The notes: generated from the sequence alone by a model not told the origin. 64,000 nucleotides of DNA from Collinsella sp. (GCA_019414515.1 DXLX01000023.1:62001-126000), one strand, 5' to 3'; shown: positions 25,437 to 34,888, counted from the first letter of the stretch. Numbers and translations are program-made.

Positions 25437-26311
25437 TATTCGATCTGGGCGCCTTCCGTGTCGCATGTCAGAATATGCGTATCACACTTAGGGAACTGCT
25501 CACGCAGCTTGACCTGTAGGAACTTTGCCACGATGGTGTCGTCAGTCACGGCCATGAGGGTCGAGCCCGAGCCGCTGATCCAGATGGTCTTGGCGCCTCC
25601 GTTAAGGCAGGTGTCGCGCACGGCGTTGTAGTCGGGAATCAGACGGCGACGATAGGGCTCTTGAATGCGGTCGTCATTAGCGGCGGCAATCAGGTCCAGG
25701 TCACCAGTCTCCAAGCCGCGCGTCATGCCGGCGATGCGGCCCATCTGCCACACAGCGGTGGAGAGTGGAATCTCCTGCGGCACAACCTTGCGTGCCTCGC
25801 TCGTATGTACCTCGTAGGGTGGAATCACGGTAATAAAACGCAAGCGATCGCTCACCTCGTAGCGCAGGCACTGGGGGAGCGAATCGGTCGGCGTAAAGGA
25901 GCAGACGGCGCCGCCCAGGATAGCGGGGGCGACGTTATCGGGATGGCCCTCGACCTCGGTGGCAATGCGGACGAGCTCGGCGCGGTCGACGGTGTGGCCC
26001 GTCAACGCGGCGGCTGCCATAATGCCGGCGACGACGCAGGTGGAGCTGGAGCCCAGACCGCGGGCGACGGGAACGTCAGTCTGAATGTCGATGGCGACGG
26101 GGAAGGCCGGCTCGCCCCATGCGGCCAGTGCATCCACAAAGCTCACGTAGACTAGGTTGTTCGCGTTTTGGAACTCCTCGGGGCAACCCGTGATGGTGAG
26201 CTTGTCGGCGCGCTCGAAGGTGAAGTGCGAGTAGAGGCTGACGGCCATGCCGAGGGTGTCGTAGCCGATGCCCAAGTTGGCGCTTGTTGCTGGGACGGTA
26301 ATCTTGATCAT
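25430..26311 (-). CDS. thrB: Homoserine kinase
   Basis: Phosphorylates homoserine with ATP, the step before threonine synthase. The 293-residue GHMP kinase has PATSANLGIGYDTLG at the N-terminus, the ATP loop PVARGLGSSST (about residue 85) and a C-terminal GSGSTLMAV motif. ATG 26311 follows AGGAGG. It shares direction with thrC but a terminator-like hairpin and a large palindrome lie between them, so it may have its own promoter. Confidence 0.94.
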   Translation of the reverse strand: MIKITVPATSANLGIGYDTLGMAVSLYSHFTFERADKLTITGCPEEFQNANNLVYVSFVDALAAWGEPAFPVAIDIQTDVPVARGLGSSSTCVVAGIMAAAALTGHTVDRAELVRIATEVEGHPDNVAPAILGGAVCSFTPTDSLPQCLRYEVSDRLRFITVIPPYEVHTSEARKVVPQEIPLSTAVWQMGRIAGMTRGLETGDLDLIAAANDDRIQEPYRRRLIPDYNAVRDTCLNGGAKTIWISGSGSTLMAVTDDTIVAKFLQVKLREQFPKCDTHILTCDTEGAQIEYL

Positions 26312-26324
26312 GTGAGTCCTCCTG

Positions 26325-26436
26325 GCGTGCCTGGCTATTTAGTTCGCTGCTCGGGCAGTCCTGCGCAAGACGGAAAGCACATTAAGTGCTTTCCTTTGCG
26401 TGCGGAACTCGCGACGAACTAAACAGCCAGGCACGC
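26325..26436 (+). repeat. Two-tier hairpin element (GTCCTC/TGCGGAA family), copy E
   Basis: A 22-bp outer stem (26325-26346 with 26415-26436, one mismatch) surrounds GTCCTG (26358-26363) and TGCGGAA (26401-26407), with a CGCAA/TTGCG plus 9-bp inner stem (26372-26380 with 26386-26394). It begins one base from the thrB ribosome site and is oriented opposite to thrB, unlike the other copies, which follow genes in sense. Confidence 0.65.
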
Positions 26437-26482
26437 TGTGCGCGTTCGTCATCATCCCGGGGGTTATCTGATGAAAGAAGGT

Positions 26483-26502
26483 GCGCCGGCTTTCGCCGGC
26501 GC
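26483..26502 (-). terminator. thrC terminator
   Basis: GCGCCGGC (26483-26490) and GCCGGCGC (26495-26502) form a perfect 8-bp stem 12 bases past the thrC stop; the minus strand then reads ACCTTCTTTC, a weak T run. Confidence 0.6.
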
Positions 26503-26514
26503 TTAATGAGGGGT

Positions 26515-28032
26515 TTAGTTGGTAGCCATCTTTTTTGCTGCGGACTCGACGTAGCTGGCCATCTCATCGACGTCGCAGACGTCTTCGAAGCGGACGGGCT
26601 TGGACTCGAGCTCGGCGAGCTGGACCGGGGCAACCGTGTTGGTTGCCTGCTCGAGCACGCGCATGGCCTCAAAGTCGTCCTCGGGAACGTCGAGGCCCAG
26701 GGCGTCGCAGCAGGCGCGCGGGAACTTGTAGGGGCTGGCGGTCGAAAGCAGCACGCGGGCCTTGGCGCCCTCGGCGGGAGCGACCTGCTCAAAGACGTGA
26801 TAGCCGCAAGCGGTGTGCGGGTCGATCACGTAGCCGTTCGCGTCCCAGCAGCTCTTGATGGCAGTGCGTACCTCGTCCTCGCTGGCCCAACCGCAGCCAA
26901 AGACGCTCTGAATCTTTGCCAGCAGGTCGGCGGGAACTTCGTAGCGACCAGTCCGCGTCAGCTGCTCCATAAGGCCGGCAACGAGCTCACAGTCGCCATC
27001 GGACAGGAAGTAGAGCATGCGCTCCAGGTTAGAGCTGATGAGGATGTCCATCGAAGGCGAGATGGTCGTGAAGAACGGGCGGTTGCGGTCGTAGACGCCG
27101 GTGGTCAGGAAGTCAGCCAGCACGTTGTTCTTGTCGCTCGCGACGATGAGCTTGGCGACGGGCAGACCCATGCGCTTGGCATAGTAACCGGCCAGGATAT
27201 CGCCAAAGTTGCCGGTCGGTACGCAGAACTCCACGGCGTCGCCGGCCTCGATGGCGCCGGCGCGCAACAGCTGCGCATAGGCGGCAAAGTAGTAGACGAC
27301 CTGCGGCACCAGACGGCCGACGTTGATGGAGTTGGCACTCGAAAGCACCGTGCCTGCGGCCTCCAGACGCTCGGCAAGCTCCTTATCGGCAAAGATGCGC
27401 TTGACGGCGCTCTGGGCGTCGTCAAAGTTGCCGCGGATGCCGCAGACGGCGACGTTATCGCCCTCCTGAGTGGACATCTGCAGATTCTGTACGCGGCTGA
27501 CTTTGCCCTCGGGATAAAAGACGGTGATGCCCGTGCCCGGGGCGTCGGCAAAGCCGGCGAGTGCTGCCTTGCCCGTGTCGCCCGACGTGGCGGTGACGAT
27601 CATGATGCGCTCGGCGCCGCCGTCCTGGGCGGAGGTGCGGGCCATGAGGCGGGGGAGCATCTGCAGGGCGACGTCCTTGAAGGCGCTCGTGGGGCCGCCA
27701 AAGAGCTCCATCACATAGGTCTGAGGGGCGTCGGTGCCCGGTGCTGCGTCGAGCTTGACGAGAGGCGTGACCTCTTCACTCGCGAACGTGCCGCGGTATG
27801 CCTCGTCGACACACGCCGAAATTTCTTCGTCCGTGTAATCGTTCAGTAACATTCCCAACACATTTTGAGCGATTTCAAAGTACGATTTATCAGCAAGCGA
27901 GCTGATATCGACCTGCTGGGTGCCAAGCTCGTCCGAGACAAACAAACCCCCGTCGGGAGCGATGCCGGTACGGATTGCCACCTTACTTGAGCATGATAAA
28001 GTGCGTCCTCGTGTACTATGATAAGTTCCCAT
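26515..28032 (-). CDS. thrC: Threonine synthase
   Basis: A PLP enzyme converting phosphohomoserine to threonine. The 505-residue size matches the longer (E. coli/yeast-like) subgroup. The lysine that binds PLP is in GGPTSAFKDVALQ (about residue 118), and VTATSGDTGKAA and NSINVGRL are conserved. I start at ATG 28032 (MGTYHSTRG), which has a GAGGAGC ribosome site; an upstream frame extension to 28077 lacks one. It is divergent from aspartokinase, so the 100 bases between them probably hold both promoters. Confidence 0.94.
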   Translation of the reverse strand: MGTYHSTRGRTLSCSSKVAIRTGIAPDGGLFVSDELGTQQVDISSLADKSYFEIAQNVLGMLLNDYTDEEISACVDEAYRGTFASEEVTPLVKLDAAPGTDAPQTYVMELFGGPTSAFKDVALQMLPRLMARTSAQDGGAERIMIVTATSGDTGKAALAGFADAPGTGITVFYPEGKVSRVQNLQMSTQEGDNVAVCGIRGNFDDAQSAVKRIFADKELAERLEAAGTVLSSANSINVGRLVPQVVYYFAAYAQLLRAGAIEAGDAVEFCVPTGNFGDILAGYYAKRMGLPVAKLIVASDKNNVLADFLTTGVYDRNRPFFTTISPSMDILISSNLERMLYFLSDGDCELVAGLMEQLTRTGRYEVPADLLAKIQSVFGCGWASEDEVRTAIKSCWDANGYVIDPHTACGYHVFEQVAPAEGAKARVLLSTASPYKFPRACCDALGLDVPEDDFEAMRVLEQATNTVAPVQLAELESKPVRFEDVCDVDEMASYVESAAKKMATN

Positions 28033-28135
28033 ATAACAGTGCTCCTCGGATACCTTGGTCCCAATCGGTGAAACCATGGTATCAGAGCGCGCAAAACAGG
28101 TTTGCAGAGGCTTTTAGAAAGGTAACCTCCACGCC

Positions 28136-29524
28136 ATGATAAAAATTGCCAAGTTTGGCGGCTCGTCGGTCGCCGACGCCGAACACTTCAAGAAGATCAA
28201 GGCCATCGTCGATGCCGACCCTGCCCGCCGTTTTGTGGTGGTTTCCGCCTGCGGTCGCCGCTTTAAGGGCGACACCAAGGTGACCGACCTGCTCTACCTG
28301 GTTAACGCGCACGTTAAGTATCACGTGTCGTGCGAGGAGCTGCTCGAGGACATTGGTCAGCGCTATTTTGATATCGCTGACGAGCTGGAGCTCACCTATC
28401 CCATACGCGAGGAGTTCGCGGCCTTTGCCGAGCGCGCCCGCTCGGGCGGCTACTCTACCGAGGAGCTCGTGAGCCGCGGCGAGTACTTCACCGCTCGCCT
28501 GATGGCCGAGTACCTGGGCCTGCCGTTCCTGGACGCCGCGACGGTTGTGGCGTTCCATCACGATGGTACGCTCAGCATGAACCGCACCTCCGAGTTGGTG
28601 CAGGAGTACGGCCAGCAGGGCGGTTTTGTTATGCCTGGTTTCTACGGCGCGACGCGTGAGGGCCAGATCAAGCTGCTCGATCGAGGCGGTGGCGATATCT
28701 CGGGCTCGATTCTGGCCAAGTGCCTTGGCGCCGATCTGTACGAGAACTGGACCGACGTTTCGGGCTTCTATTCTGCCGATCCGCGTATTGTTCCCGAGGC
28801 TCAGCCCATTGCGCGCGTTACCTACGAGGAGCTGCGCGAGCTTTCGTACATGGGCGCAAGCGTCCTGCACGAGGAAGCCGTGTTCCCCGTGCGCGAGGCA
28901 GGCATTCCGCTGGTCATCAAGAACACCAATGCGCCGCAGGACCCCGGCACCATCATTAGCGAGACGGCTGACGAGGGCGAGGCGGAGCCCATCATTACCG
29001 GCGTGACCGGCAAACGCGGCTTTGTCGCCATCAATGTGGCCCGCGACCGCACCAAGCCCCGTGTCGGCTTTATGCGCCGCGCGCTTTCGGTCTTCGAGCG
29101 CTATGACGTTTCCGTTGAGCACATGCCCACCGGTGTCGACCGCTTTGGCGCCGTGGTGCAGGAGCAGGACGTTCACGATTCGCTGTACTCGCTTGTGAGC
29201 GACATTCAGCAGGAGGTCGAGCCGCTCGAGATCGAGGTTGTCGAGGGCTTGGCGCTCATCGCTACCGTCGGTCGTAACCTGCGCGGCCGCGCGGGTATCT
29301 CGGGCCACCTGTTTGGCATGCTTGGCCAGGCCGGCGTGAGCGTGCGCATGATTTCGCAGAGCTGCGACGAGATCAACATCATTATCGGTGTTGAGGAGAA
29401 AGACTTCGACCTGGCGATTCAGACCATTTACCGTGCCTTCTCCGACGAGAACGGCATTGTGAAGGTCTCCGACTTGGAGGCTCCCACGCCGGTCGATCCC
29501 ACCCTGGCTGCGCTCGAAAAGTAG
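28136..29524 (+). CDS. lysC: Aspartate kinase
   Basis: Phosphorylates aspartate, the entry to lysine, threonine and methionine synthesis. The 462-residue monofunctional enzyme starts with KFGGSSVADAEHFKKI, has the DGGGD-like RGGGDISGS phosphate loop, and two C-terminal ACT domains (about residues 300-450) for amino-acid feedback. There is no homoserine dehydrogenase fusion. Neighbouring thrB, thrC and asd suggest threonine-related regulation; whether it is lysine- or threonine-inhibited cannot be told, so the symbol is approximate. Confidence 0.93.
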   Translation: MIKIAKFGGSSVADAEHFKKIKAIVDADPARRFVVVSACGRRFKGDTKVTDLLYLVNAHVKYHVSCEELLEDIGQRYFDIADELELTYPIREEFAAFAERARSGGYSTEELVSRGEYFTARLMAEYLGLPFLDAATVVAFHHDGTLSMNRTSELVQEYGQQGGFVMPGFYGATREGQIKLLDRGGGDISGSILAKCLGADLYENWTDVSGFYSADPRIVPEAQPIARVTYEELRELSYMGASVLHEEAVFPVREAGIPLVIKNTNAPQDPGTIISETADEGEAEPIITGVTGKRGFVAINVARDRTKPRVGFMRRALSVFERYDVSVEHMPTGVDRFGAVVQEQDVHDSLYSLVSDIQQEVEPLEIEVVEGLALIATVGRNLRGRAGISGHLFGMLGQAGVSVRMISQSCDEINIIIGVEEKDFDLAIQTIYRAFSDENGIVKVSDLEAPTPVDPTLAALEK

Positions 29525-29534
29525 CGACTGCTCG

Positions 29535-29566
29535 GTAGATTTTTTGGTCATGTCTCAAAAATCTAC
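29535..29566. repeat. AT-rich hairpin after aspartokinase
   Basis: GTAGATTTTT (29535-29544) pairs perfectly with AAAAATCTAC (29557-29566). The loop contains GGTCATGTC, and the left edge plus loop resemble the left end of the element at 9834. Confidence 0.5.
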
Positions 29567-29596
29567 GGCGGGGCGTTTCGTTTCGGTTTCGTTTCG

Positions 29597-29628
29597 ACGG
29601 GGCGGGTTTCGTGTCCGCCCCGTTCTTG
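29597..29628 (+). terminator. Aspartokinase terminator
   Basis: ACGGGGCGG (29597-29605) pairs with CCGCCCCGT (29615-29623), followed by TCTTG. It separates lysC from asd. Confidence 0.65.
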
Positions 29629-29697
29629 TATACACTGGCAACAACAATCGGCCTGCTCGGCGTGCAGGCAAAAGCCATAACCTTTAAAGGGGGAAGC

Positions 29698-30723
29698 ATG
29701 AAACAGTACACGGTTGCTATTTTGGGCGCGACGGGAGCCGTGGGCACCCAAATGCTCGAGTGCCTCAACGAGCAGGAGTTCCCGGTTGGCAAGCTCAAGC
29801 TGCTGGCGAGCGCGCGCTCTGCGGGCAAGACCGTCGAGTTCCGCGGCGAGCAGATCGTGATTGAGGAGGCTTGCCCCGAGGCCTTTGAGGGCTGTGACAT
29901 CGTACTTGGCGCCGCCGGCGACGACATCGCGAAGGAGCTGCTGCCCGAGGCCGTCAAGTGCGGCGCCGTCGTGGTCGACAACAGCCACGCCTTCCGCATG
30001 GACTCCGAGGTGCCGCTGGTCGTGCCCGAGATCAATGCCGACGACATCAAGTGGCATCACGGCCTTATCGCCAATCCCAACTGCGCGACCATTATCGGCC
30101 TGGTTCCCACCTGGCCGCTGCATCAGCTCGCCGGCGTGAAGCGCATGATCGTCTCCACGTATCAGGCGGCTTCGGGTGCCGGCGCTCCCGGTATGGCCGA
30201 GCTCGAGGCTCAGCTGGCCGCCCTGGGCCGCGGCGAGGAGATTCCCGAGCCGCGCGCATTTGCCGCCCAGCTGGCGAGCAACCTGATTCCGCAGATTGGC
30301 GGCGTCAAGGAGGAGGGCTTTACCTCCGAGGAGATGAAGCTGCAAAACGAGGGCCGCAAGATCATGCACCTGCCCGAGCTGCGCGTGAACTGCACCTGCG
30401 TGCGCGTGCCCGTGCTGCGCTCGCACTCCGAGAGCATTACGCTTGAGTTTGAGCGCGACATTACGGTTGACGAGGCCCGTGCTGCGCTGGCTGCCGCTCC
30501 GGGCGTGAAGCTGGTTGACGACATGAGCGCCGAGGATGCGCACGATCGCTTCCCCATGCCGATGGATACGTCCGACCAGGATTTGATTTGGGTCGGTCGC
30601 GTGCGCCGCGACATCTCGAACCCCGAGGCCGCGCGTGGCATCACCTTCTGGTGCTGCGGCGACCAAATCCGTAAAGGCGCGGCAACCAACGCCGTCCAGA
30701 TTGCTAAGCTGCTCTGCGAGTAG
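29698..30723 (+). CDS. asd: Aspartate-semialdehyde dehydrogenase
   Basis: Reduces aspartyl phosphate to the semialdehyde. The 341-residue protein has the NADP-binding VAILGATGAVGTQML, the catalytic cysteine in NPNCATI (about residue 128) and the SGAGAPG region. ATG 29698 follows AAAGGGGGAAG. It completes the aspartokinase step encoded just upstream. Confidence 0.94.
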   Translation: MKQYTVAILGATGAVGTQMLECLNEQEFPVGKLKLLASARSAGKTVEFRGEQIVIEEACPEAFEGCDIVLGAAGDDIAKELLPEAVKCGAVVVDNSHAFRMDSEVPLVVPEINADDIKWHHGLIANPNCATIIGLVPTWPLHQLAGVKRMIVSTYQAASGAGAPGMAELEAQLAALGRGEEIPEPRAFAAQLASNLIPQIGGVKEEGFTSEEMKLQNEGRKIMHLPELRVNCTCVRVPVLRSHSESITLEFERDITVDEARAALAAAPGVKLVDDMSAEDAHDRFPMPMDTSDQDLIWVGRVRRDISNPEAARGITFWCCGDQIRKGAATNAVQIAKLLCE

Positions 30724-30735
30724 TGCGACCTGTCC

Positions 30736-30864
30736 GGCGGGGGCCGGGCTTAGTTTTCAGAACGTCCTCGACCAGTGCGGCGCCTTGTCCTGCTCCTTCG
30801 GAGCTGCGGACAAGGCGCCGCACTGGTCTGCGGAGTGTTCTGAAAACTAAGCCCGGCCCCCGCC
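30736..30864 (+). repeat. Two-tier hairpin element (GTCCTC/TGCGGAA family), copy B
   Basis: A perfect 28-bp outer stem (30736-30763 with 30837-30864) surrounds GTCCTC (30764-30769) and TGCGGAGT (30829-30836). The inner stem is perfect over 21 bp (30770-30790 with 30808-30828), and the tip is GCTCC/GGAGC. It begins 12 bases after the asd stop codon, in sense orientation. Confidence 0.8.
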
Positions 30865-30983
30865 TGCGGTGACGTTGTTGCGAGCGGCCTGCGATGGGGG
30901 CCGTTGTTGGTTGGGGCCGCTGGGCTGATGTGGGGGCGCGTGGCTGTTGCGGGCCCTGGTCCCGGCGGCGGCCTCGGCGCTTT

Positions 30984-31118
30984 GCGCCTGCCGCCTTGGG
31001 GGACTGCGGAGCGCGGCCGGCAGCTGCGGCGCGTTGCGCCTGCTGCCTGCGGGGACTTTGGGGTCGTGCGGCAGCTGTGGCGCTGTCGCGCCTGCTGCCT
31101 TGGGTGACTTTGGGGTCG
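30984..31118. repeat. 52-bp tandem repeat, 2.6 copies
   Basis: Units starting GCGCCTGC(C/T)GCCT begin at 30984, 31036 and 31088, an exact 52-bp period, with a few substitutions. The period is not a multiple of three, so coding is unlikely. It fills the gap between copy B and the ogt gene. Confidence 0.7.
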
Positions 31119-31177
31119 ATTGGGGTTGTCTGCACAATTCGCGGTATTATGTTGCGGAGTTTTGAAAGGAGCCGCTG

Positions 31178-31756
31178 GTGGTCACGACGACATTTGCTTC
31201 GCCTTTGGGCGAAATCTTGCTTGCCGCTGATGGCCGCGGTCTGACGGGGCTTTGGTTTGAGGGGCAGGAGCACTTTGGTTCCACGCTTCTCCGGGAAGAC
31301 TCCGAACATGTTGAAGGCGCCGACGCGGTTTCCGGTACCGGTGGCATGTTGCCGGTGAGTCCGGCAAATGGCGCGGCTTCTTCGGTGCTTGAGCGTTCTT
31401 GGGCTTGGCTGAATGCTTATTTTGCGGGGCAGGAGCCTCGGTTTACGCCGCCGTTGCATATGATCGGCACGGCGTTCCAGCGCGAGGTTTGGTTTGAGCT
31501 GCTTTCAATTCCGCGTGGCGAAGTCGCTACGTATGGCGAGATCGCTCAGCGTGTTGCGGCTCGACATCGTGTGCCGGGAAATGAGGCACCCGTCGTGTCT
31601 CCTCGTGCGGTGGGGGCTGCGGTTGCGCGTAATCCCATTTCGATTATCGTGCCGTGCCATCGCGTGGTCGCGGTCGACGGATCGCTCAACGGATATGCTG
31701 GCGGCCTTGATCGCAAGGAGTGGTTGCTTCGGCTTGAGGGCGCGTACGAGGAGTAA
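31178..31756 (+). CDS. ogt: Methylated-DNA--protein-cysteine methyltransferase
   Basis: Removes the methyl group from O6-methylguanine onto its own cysteine. IVPCHRVV (about residue 152) contains the acceptor Cys, and FQREVWFELLSIPRGEVATYGEIA is the DNA-binding helix-turn-helix. The 192-residue length includes a short N-terminal domain. GTG 31178 follows AAAGGAG. Confidence 0.92.
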   Translation: MVTTTFASPLGEILLAADGRGLTGLWFEGQEHFGSTLLREDSEHVEGADAVSGTGGMLPVSPANGAASSVLERSWAWLNAYFAGQEPRFTPPLHMIGTAFQREVWFELLSIPRGEVATYGEIAQRVAARHRVPGNEAPVVSPRAVGAAVARNPISIIVPCHRVVAVDGSLNGYAGGLDRKEWLLRLEGAYEE

Positions 31757-31901
31757 CGCTCGAGCACTTTGCATAACTAGGGCGCCGTGAAAGGATGAGT
31801 CACTGTCCCTTCGTGCCCGGCATGCGTCAAAGCGCTCGACACGTGCGCCTTAAGTTTGGCTAAGCCACATCCTGCGTATTTAAAAACGCGCAGGTTGAGC
31901 A

Positions 31902-31949
31902 GCTAAGGCTGCGCTAAGGCGGTTGACGGTACGCTATCATCGGCAGTAT
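31902..31949 (+). promoter_or_regulatory. Candidate promoter and direct-repeat operator of the two-component operon
   Basis: GCTAAGGC occurs at 31902-31909 and 31913-31920, spaced 11 bp, the usual spacing of OmpR-family half-sites. TTGACG (31923-31928) and CAGTAT (about 31944-31949) are possible -35 and -10 boxes. Autoregulation is inferred. Confidence 0.35.
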
Positions 31950-31984
31950 CGAAACCTGTAGAGCCATGCGCCAAAGGAGCAACT

Positions 31985-32668
31985 ATGAAGCTGATGCTTG
32001 CCGAGGACGAACCTGGTCTCTCCCGCGCCCTCACCGCGATTCTTCAACATAGCGACTACGAGGTCGACACCGCCCTCGACGGCTTGACGGCGCTCGAGAA
32101 TCTACTCACCAACGATTACGACGCCGCAATCCTGGACATCATGATGCCCGGCATGGACGGCATCGAGGTGCTCAAGCGTACACGCGCCGCCGGAAAGCGA
32201 CTGCCCATCATCATGCTCACGGCAAAAAGCGAGGTGTCCGATAAGGTCGAGGGCCTGGATGCCGGTGCCAACGATTACCTGACCAAGCCGTTTGCCGCCA
32301 AGGAACTGCTTGCGCGTATTCGTGCCATGACGCGTGCCGCGACGGCAATTGACGCCACGACGCTCAGCGTGGGTAACGTGCGCCTCGACACGGCGGCTTG
32401 CACGCTTGTGGGACCTTTGGGCGAGGAGCACCTGGCCAATCGCGAGTTTCAGCTTATGGAACTCTTTATGCGCAACGCCGGCACGCGCATGCCCACTGAA
32501 CGTCTGATGCTCGAGGTTTGGGGTGAGGACGCGCCCGAAGGCGCCAACGTGGTGTGGGTCTATATCTCGTACCTGCGCAAAAAGCTGACGGCGCTTGGTG
32601 CCAACGTTGCCATTCGCGCGTCGCGTAACCAGGGCTATTCGCTCGAGGTTGTCGAGGAAGGCGAATAA
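31985..32668 (+). CDS. OmpR-family response regulator
   Basis: A 227-residue regulator with an N-terminal receiver domain (acidic pocket AEDE, phosphorylated Asp in AILDIMMPGMDG at about residue 51, Lys in LTKPFAAKE) and a C-terminal winged helix (about 130-225). It overlaps nothing and is followed two bases later by its sensor kinase. The signal is unknown; the nearest downstream genes give no clear target. Confidence 0.93.
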   Translation: MKLMLAEDEPGLSRALTAILQHSDYEVDTALDGLTALENLLTNDYDAAILDIMMPGMDGIEVLKRTRAAGKRLPIIMLTAKSEVSDKVEGLDAGANDYLTKPFAAKELLARIRAMTRAATAIDATTLSVGNVRLDTAACTLVGPLGEEHLANREFQLMELFMRNAGTRMPTERLMLEVWGEDAPEGANVVWVYISYLRKKLTALGANVAIRASRNQGYSLEVVEEGE

Positions 32669-32670
32669 GC

Positions 32671-34032
32671 GTGAGCGCGAGCGCGTGGTGCAAGCGTATG
32701 ACGGAGTGGTTTCACGCCGCCTCGAGTAGTAAGGGGCGGGCTAATTCTGTTGACGCATTGGGCCGCCGTCTGCGTCGCAAGTTTATCCTCGTTGCCATGG
32801 GCGCCGTGACCGTGGTGCTCACGCTCATCATCGCCGGCATCAACATCGTCAATTATTCGCATGTCTGCAAGATGGCCGACGCTCGCCTGGACTATATTCT
32901 GGCGGGCAAGGACGGTATCGATTGGGGGGACGAGTCTAAAGCCGAGCCCGCTAATGGCAAGGATGCCGGCGATAGCCAAGCGGGCGTTCGCATCAGACAC
33001 TTCGAAGGCATGACGGCGGAGTCTCCCTTCGACACGCGCTACTTTACGGTGACGATTGACGCCGGACAGGTTGCCGATGTCAATACGGCCCGCATTGCCG
33101 CGGTTGGTGCCAAGCGCGCCGCCAGTATTGCCGCAAGGCTGCATGCCAAGGGCTGGACCTCGGGCTTCTCTGGCAATTATCGTTATACGACCGACGTCCA
33201 GGACGACGAGATCACCTATGTGTTCGTGGACTGCTCGCGCGAGCTTGCAAGCTTTCATTCGTTTTTGAGCGCGAGCGTGGCGATCAGTTGCATTGGCTGG
33301 CTGGCGGTGCTGGCAATTGTAACGGTCGCGTCGGGTGCCGTGATTCGACCGATGGTCGAGAGCTACAGCAAGCAAAAGCGATTTATTACCGATGCAAGCC
33401 ACGAGATCAAGACGCCGCTCGCTGTGATCGATGCCGCCAACGAGGTACAGGAGATTGAGAGCGGCGAGAGTGAGTGGACGCAGAGCATTCACGAGCAGGT
33501 GGCGCGACTGACGGCACTTACGGAGCGTCTGGTATTTTTGGCGCGCATGGACGAGGGCTCGGCGGGCTTTACCATGGCGTCGATCGATCTCTCGGAGGCA
33601 GTTGACAAGGCAGCCGCGCCGTTTGAATCGGTGGCGGTCTCGCGCGGCAAGCGCCTGTCGATGTCGGTCGCGACCGGCGTGCGCGCTCATGCCGATGCTG
33701 CGGCGGTGACGCAGGTGGTTGAGTTGCTGCTGGACAATGCCACGCGCTATGCGAGCGAGGGCAGCGTGATCGAGTTGAGTCTGCGCGCCGTTTCGCGCGG
33801 TGCGGGCAAAGGCTCGGCAGAGCTTGTCGTATCGAACGCTGTAGACGAGCTGCCCGAAGGCGACCTGGACCGATTGTTCGACCGCTTCTATCGTGCGGAC
33901 GTGTCGCGCAGCTCCAAGACAGGCGGCTCGGGTGTGGGCCTATCCGTGGTGCGTGCCATCGCCGAAGCCCATGGCGGGAGCGCTTCTGTCTGCGGCCACG
34001 GTAACCAGATCACCTTCACCGTCCGCCTCTAA
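32671..34032 (+). CDS. Sensor histidine kinase
   Basis: A 453-residue membrane kinase. Membrane segments are at about residues 35-60 and 205-230, with an extracytoplasmic sensor of about 145 residues between. The H-box is ASHEIKTPLAVI (about residue 245), followed by the N-box (ELLLDNATRYA) and G-boxes (GGSGVGLSVV). It starts with GTG 32671, two bases after the regulator stop. A terminator-like repeat begins two bases after its own stop codon. Confidence 0.92.
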   Translation: MSASAWCKRMTEWFHAASSSKGRANSVDALGRRLRRKFILVAMGAVTVVLTLIIAGINIVNYSHVCKMADARLDYILAGKDGIDWGDESKAEPANGKDAGDSQAGVRIRHFEGMTAESPFDTRYFTVTIDAGQVADVNTARIAAVGAKRAASIAARLHAKGWTSGFSGNYRYTTDVQDDEITYVFVDCSRELASFHSFLSASVAISCIGWLAVLAIVTVASGAVIRPMVESYSKQKRFITDASHEIKTPLAVIDAANEVQEIESGESEWTQSIHEQVARLTALTERLVFLARMDEGSAGFTMASIDLSEAVDKAAAPFESVAVSRGKRLSMSVATGVRAHADAAAVTQVVELLLDNATRYASEGSVIELSLRAVSRGAGKGSAELVVSNAVDELPEGDLDRLFDRFYRADVSRSSKTGGSGVGLSVVRAIAEAHGGSASVCGHGNQITFTVRL

Positions 34033-34034
34033 GA

Positions 34035-34075
34035 CCTGCCAAAAAAGGGACAGGTTTATTTTGGCAGGTTTTATC
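34035..34075 (+). repeat. Terminator-like repeat (CCTGCC family), copy 2
   Basis: Begins two bases after the kinase stop codon and runs in the same direction, with one extra A in the left arm. The stem is followed by TTTTATC and the flank TGTGCAGACG. Likely the operon terminator. Confidence 0.8.
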
Positions 34076-34199
34076 TGTGCAGACGGCAGCGGAGGCTGGC
34101 GGTGATCGGCGCCATGAACGCCACCGACCCAAATAAACGCACCTCTAACTGCTAAAATATGGACATCGTTGTTCGGCTCCCGAAGGAAAGGAGACGGTC

Positions 34200-34874
34200 A
34201 TGCAGTACGAGATCGGCGGAGGGGCTTTCCCGGTTGTTACGTGCAACCTTAGCGACGGCGAATCCATGATCACCGAAAGCGGTGCCATGGTCTGGATGAC
34301 CCCCAACATGGAGATGTCCACCTCGGGCGGTGGCATAGGCAAGATGTTCTCTAAGGCTTTTTCGGGTGAGGCGTTGTTCCAAAACATTTGGACCGCGCAC
34401 GGCGATGGCATGATTGCGTTTGGCTCTTGCTTCCCCGGCCGCATTATACCGATCGAGATTGGCCCTGGTAAGAGCTGGATTTTGCAGAAGCGTTCGTTCC
34501 TTGCCGCGGAAAGTGGTGTTGAGCTGAGCATCCACTTTAACAAGAAGGCAAAGACCGGCGTCTTTGGCGGCGAGGGTTTTATCATGCAAAAGCTCACGGG
34601 CTCGGGTATTGCCTTTGCCGAGATCGACGGCGACCTAGTTGAGTACGAGCTTGCTGCTGGCCAGCAAATGATTGTAGATACCGGCAACGTGGCCGGCTTT
34701 GAGGAGACGGTGAGCATCGACGCGCAGATGGTCAAGGGCGTCAAAAACATCATGTTTGGCGGTGAAGGCGTGTTCAACACTGTGCTCACCGGTCCGGGGC
34801 GCATCTGGCTGCAGACAATGCCCATTTCCAATCTTGCGGCAGCAGTGGCTTCGATGACCAACAACAATAACTAA
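34200..34874 (+). CDS. AIM24 / TIGR00266 family protein
   Basis: A 224-residue protein of the AIM24 family, a beta-rich fold of unknown biochemical role (the mitochondrial member affects inner-membrane organisation). GGGAFPVVTCNLSDGESMI at the N-terminus, the glycine-rich GGGIGKMFSKAFSGE and the C-terminal LTGPGRIWLQT are typical. No signal peptide or membrane segment. ATG 34200 has an AAAGGAGA site. Single-gene unit with its own terminator. Confidence 0.85.
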   Translation: MQYEIGGGAFPVVTCNLSDGESMITESGAMVWMTPNMEMSTSGGGIGKMFSKAFSGEALFQNIWTAHGDGMIAFGSCFPGRIIPIEIGPGKSWILQKRSFLAAESGVELSIHFNKKAKTGVFGGEGFIMQKLTGSGIAFAEIDGDLVEYELAAGQQMIVDTGNVAGFEETVSIDAQMVKGVKNIMFGGEGVFNTVLTGPGRIWLQTMPISNLAAAVASMTNNNN

Positions 34875-34888
34875 TCGTGTATAGGATG

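Noticed and set aside
30847..31137. Pro/Gln-rich minus-strand open frame over the 52-bp repeats
   Set aside because: The repeat period is not a multiple of three, so the frame changes from unit to unit; no ribosome site.
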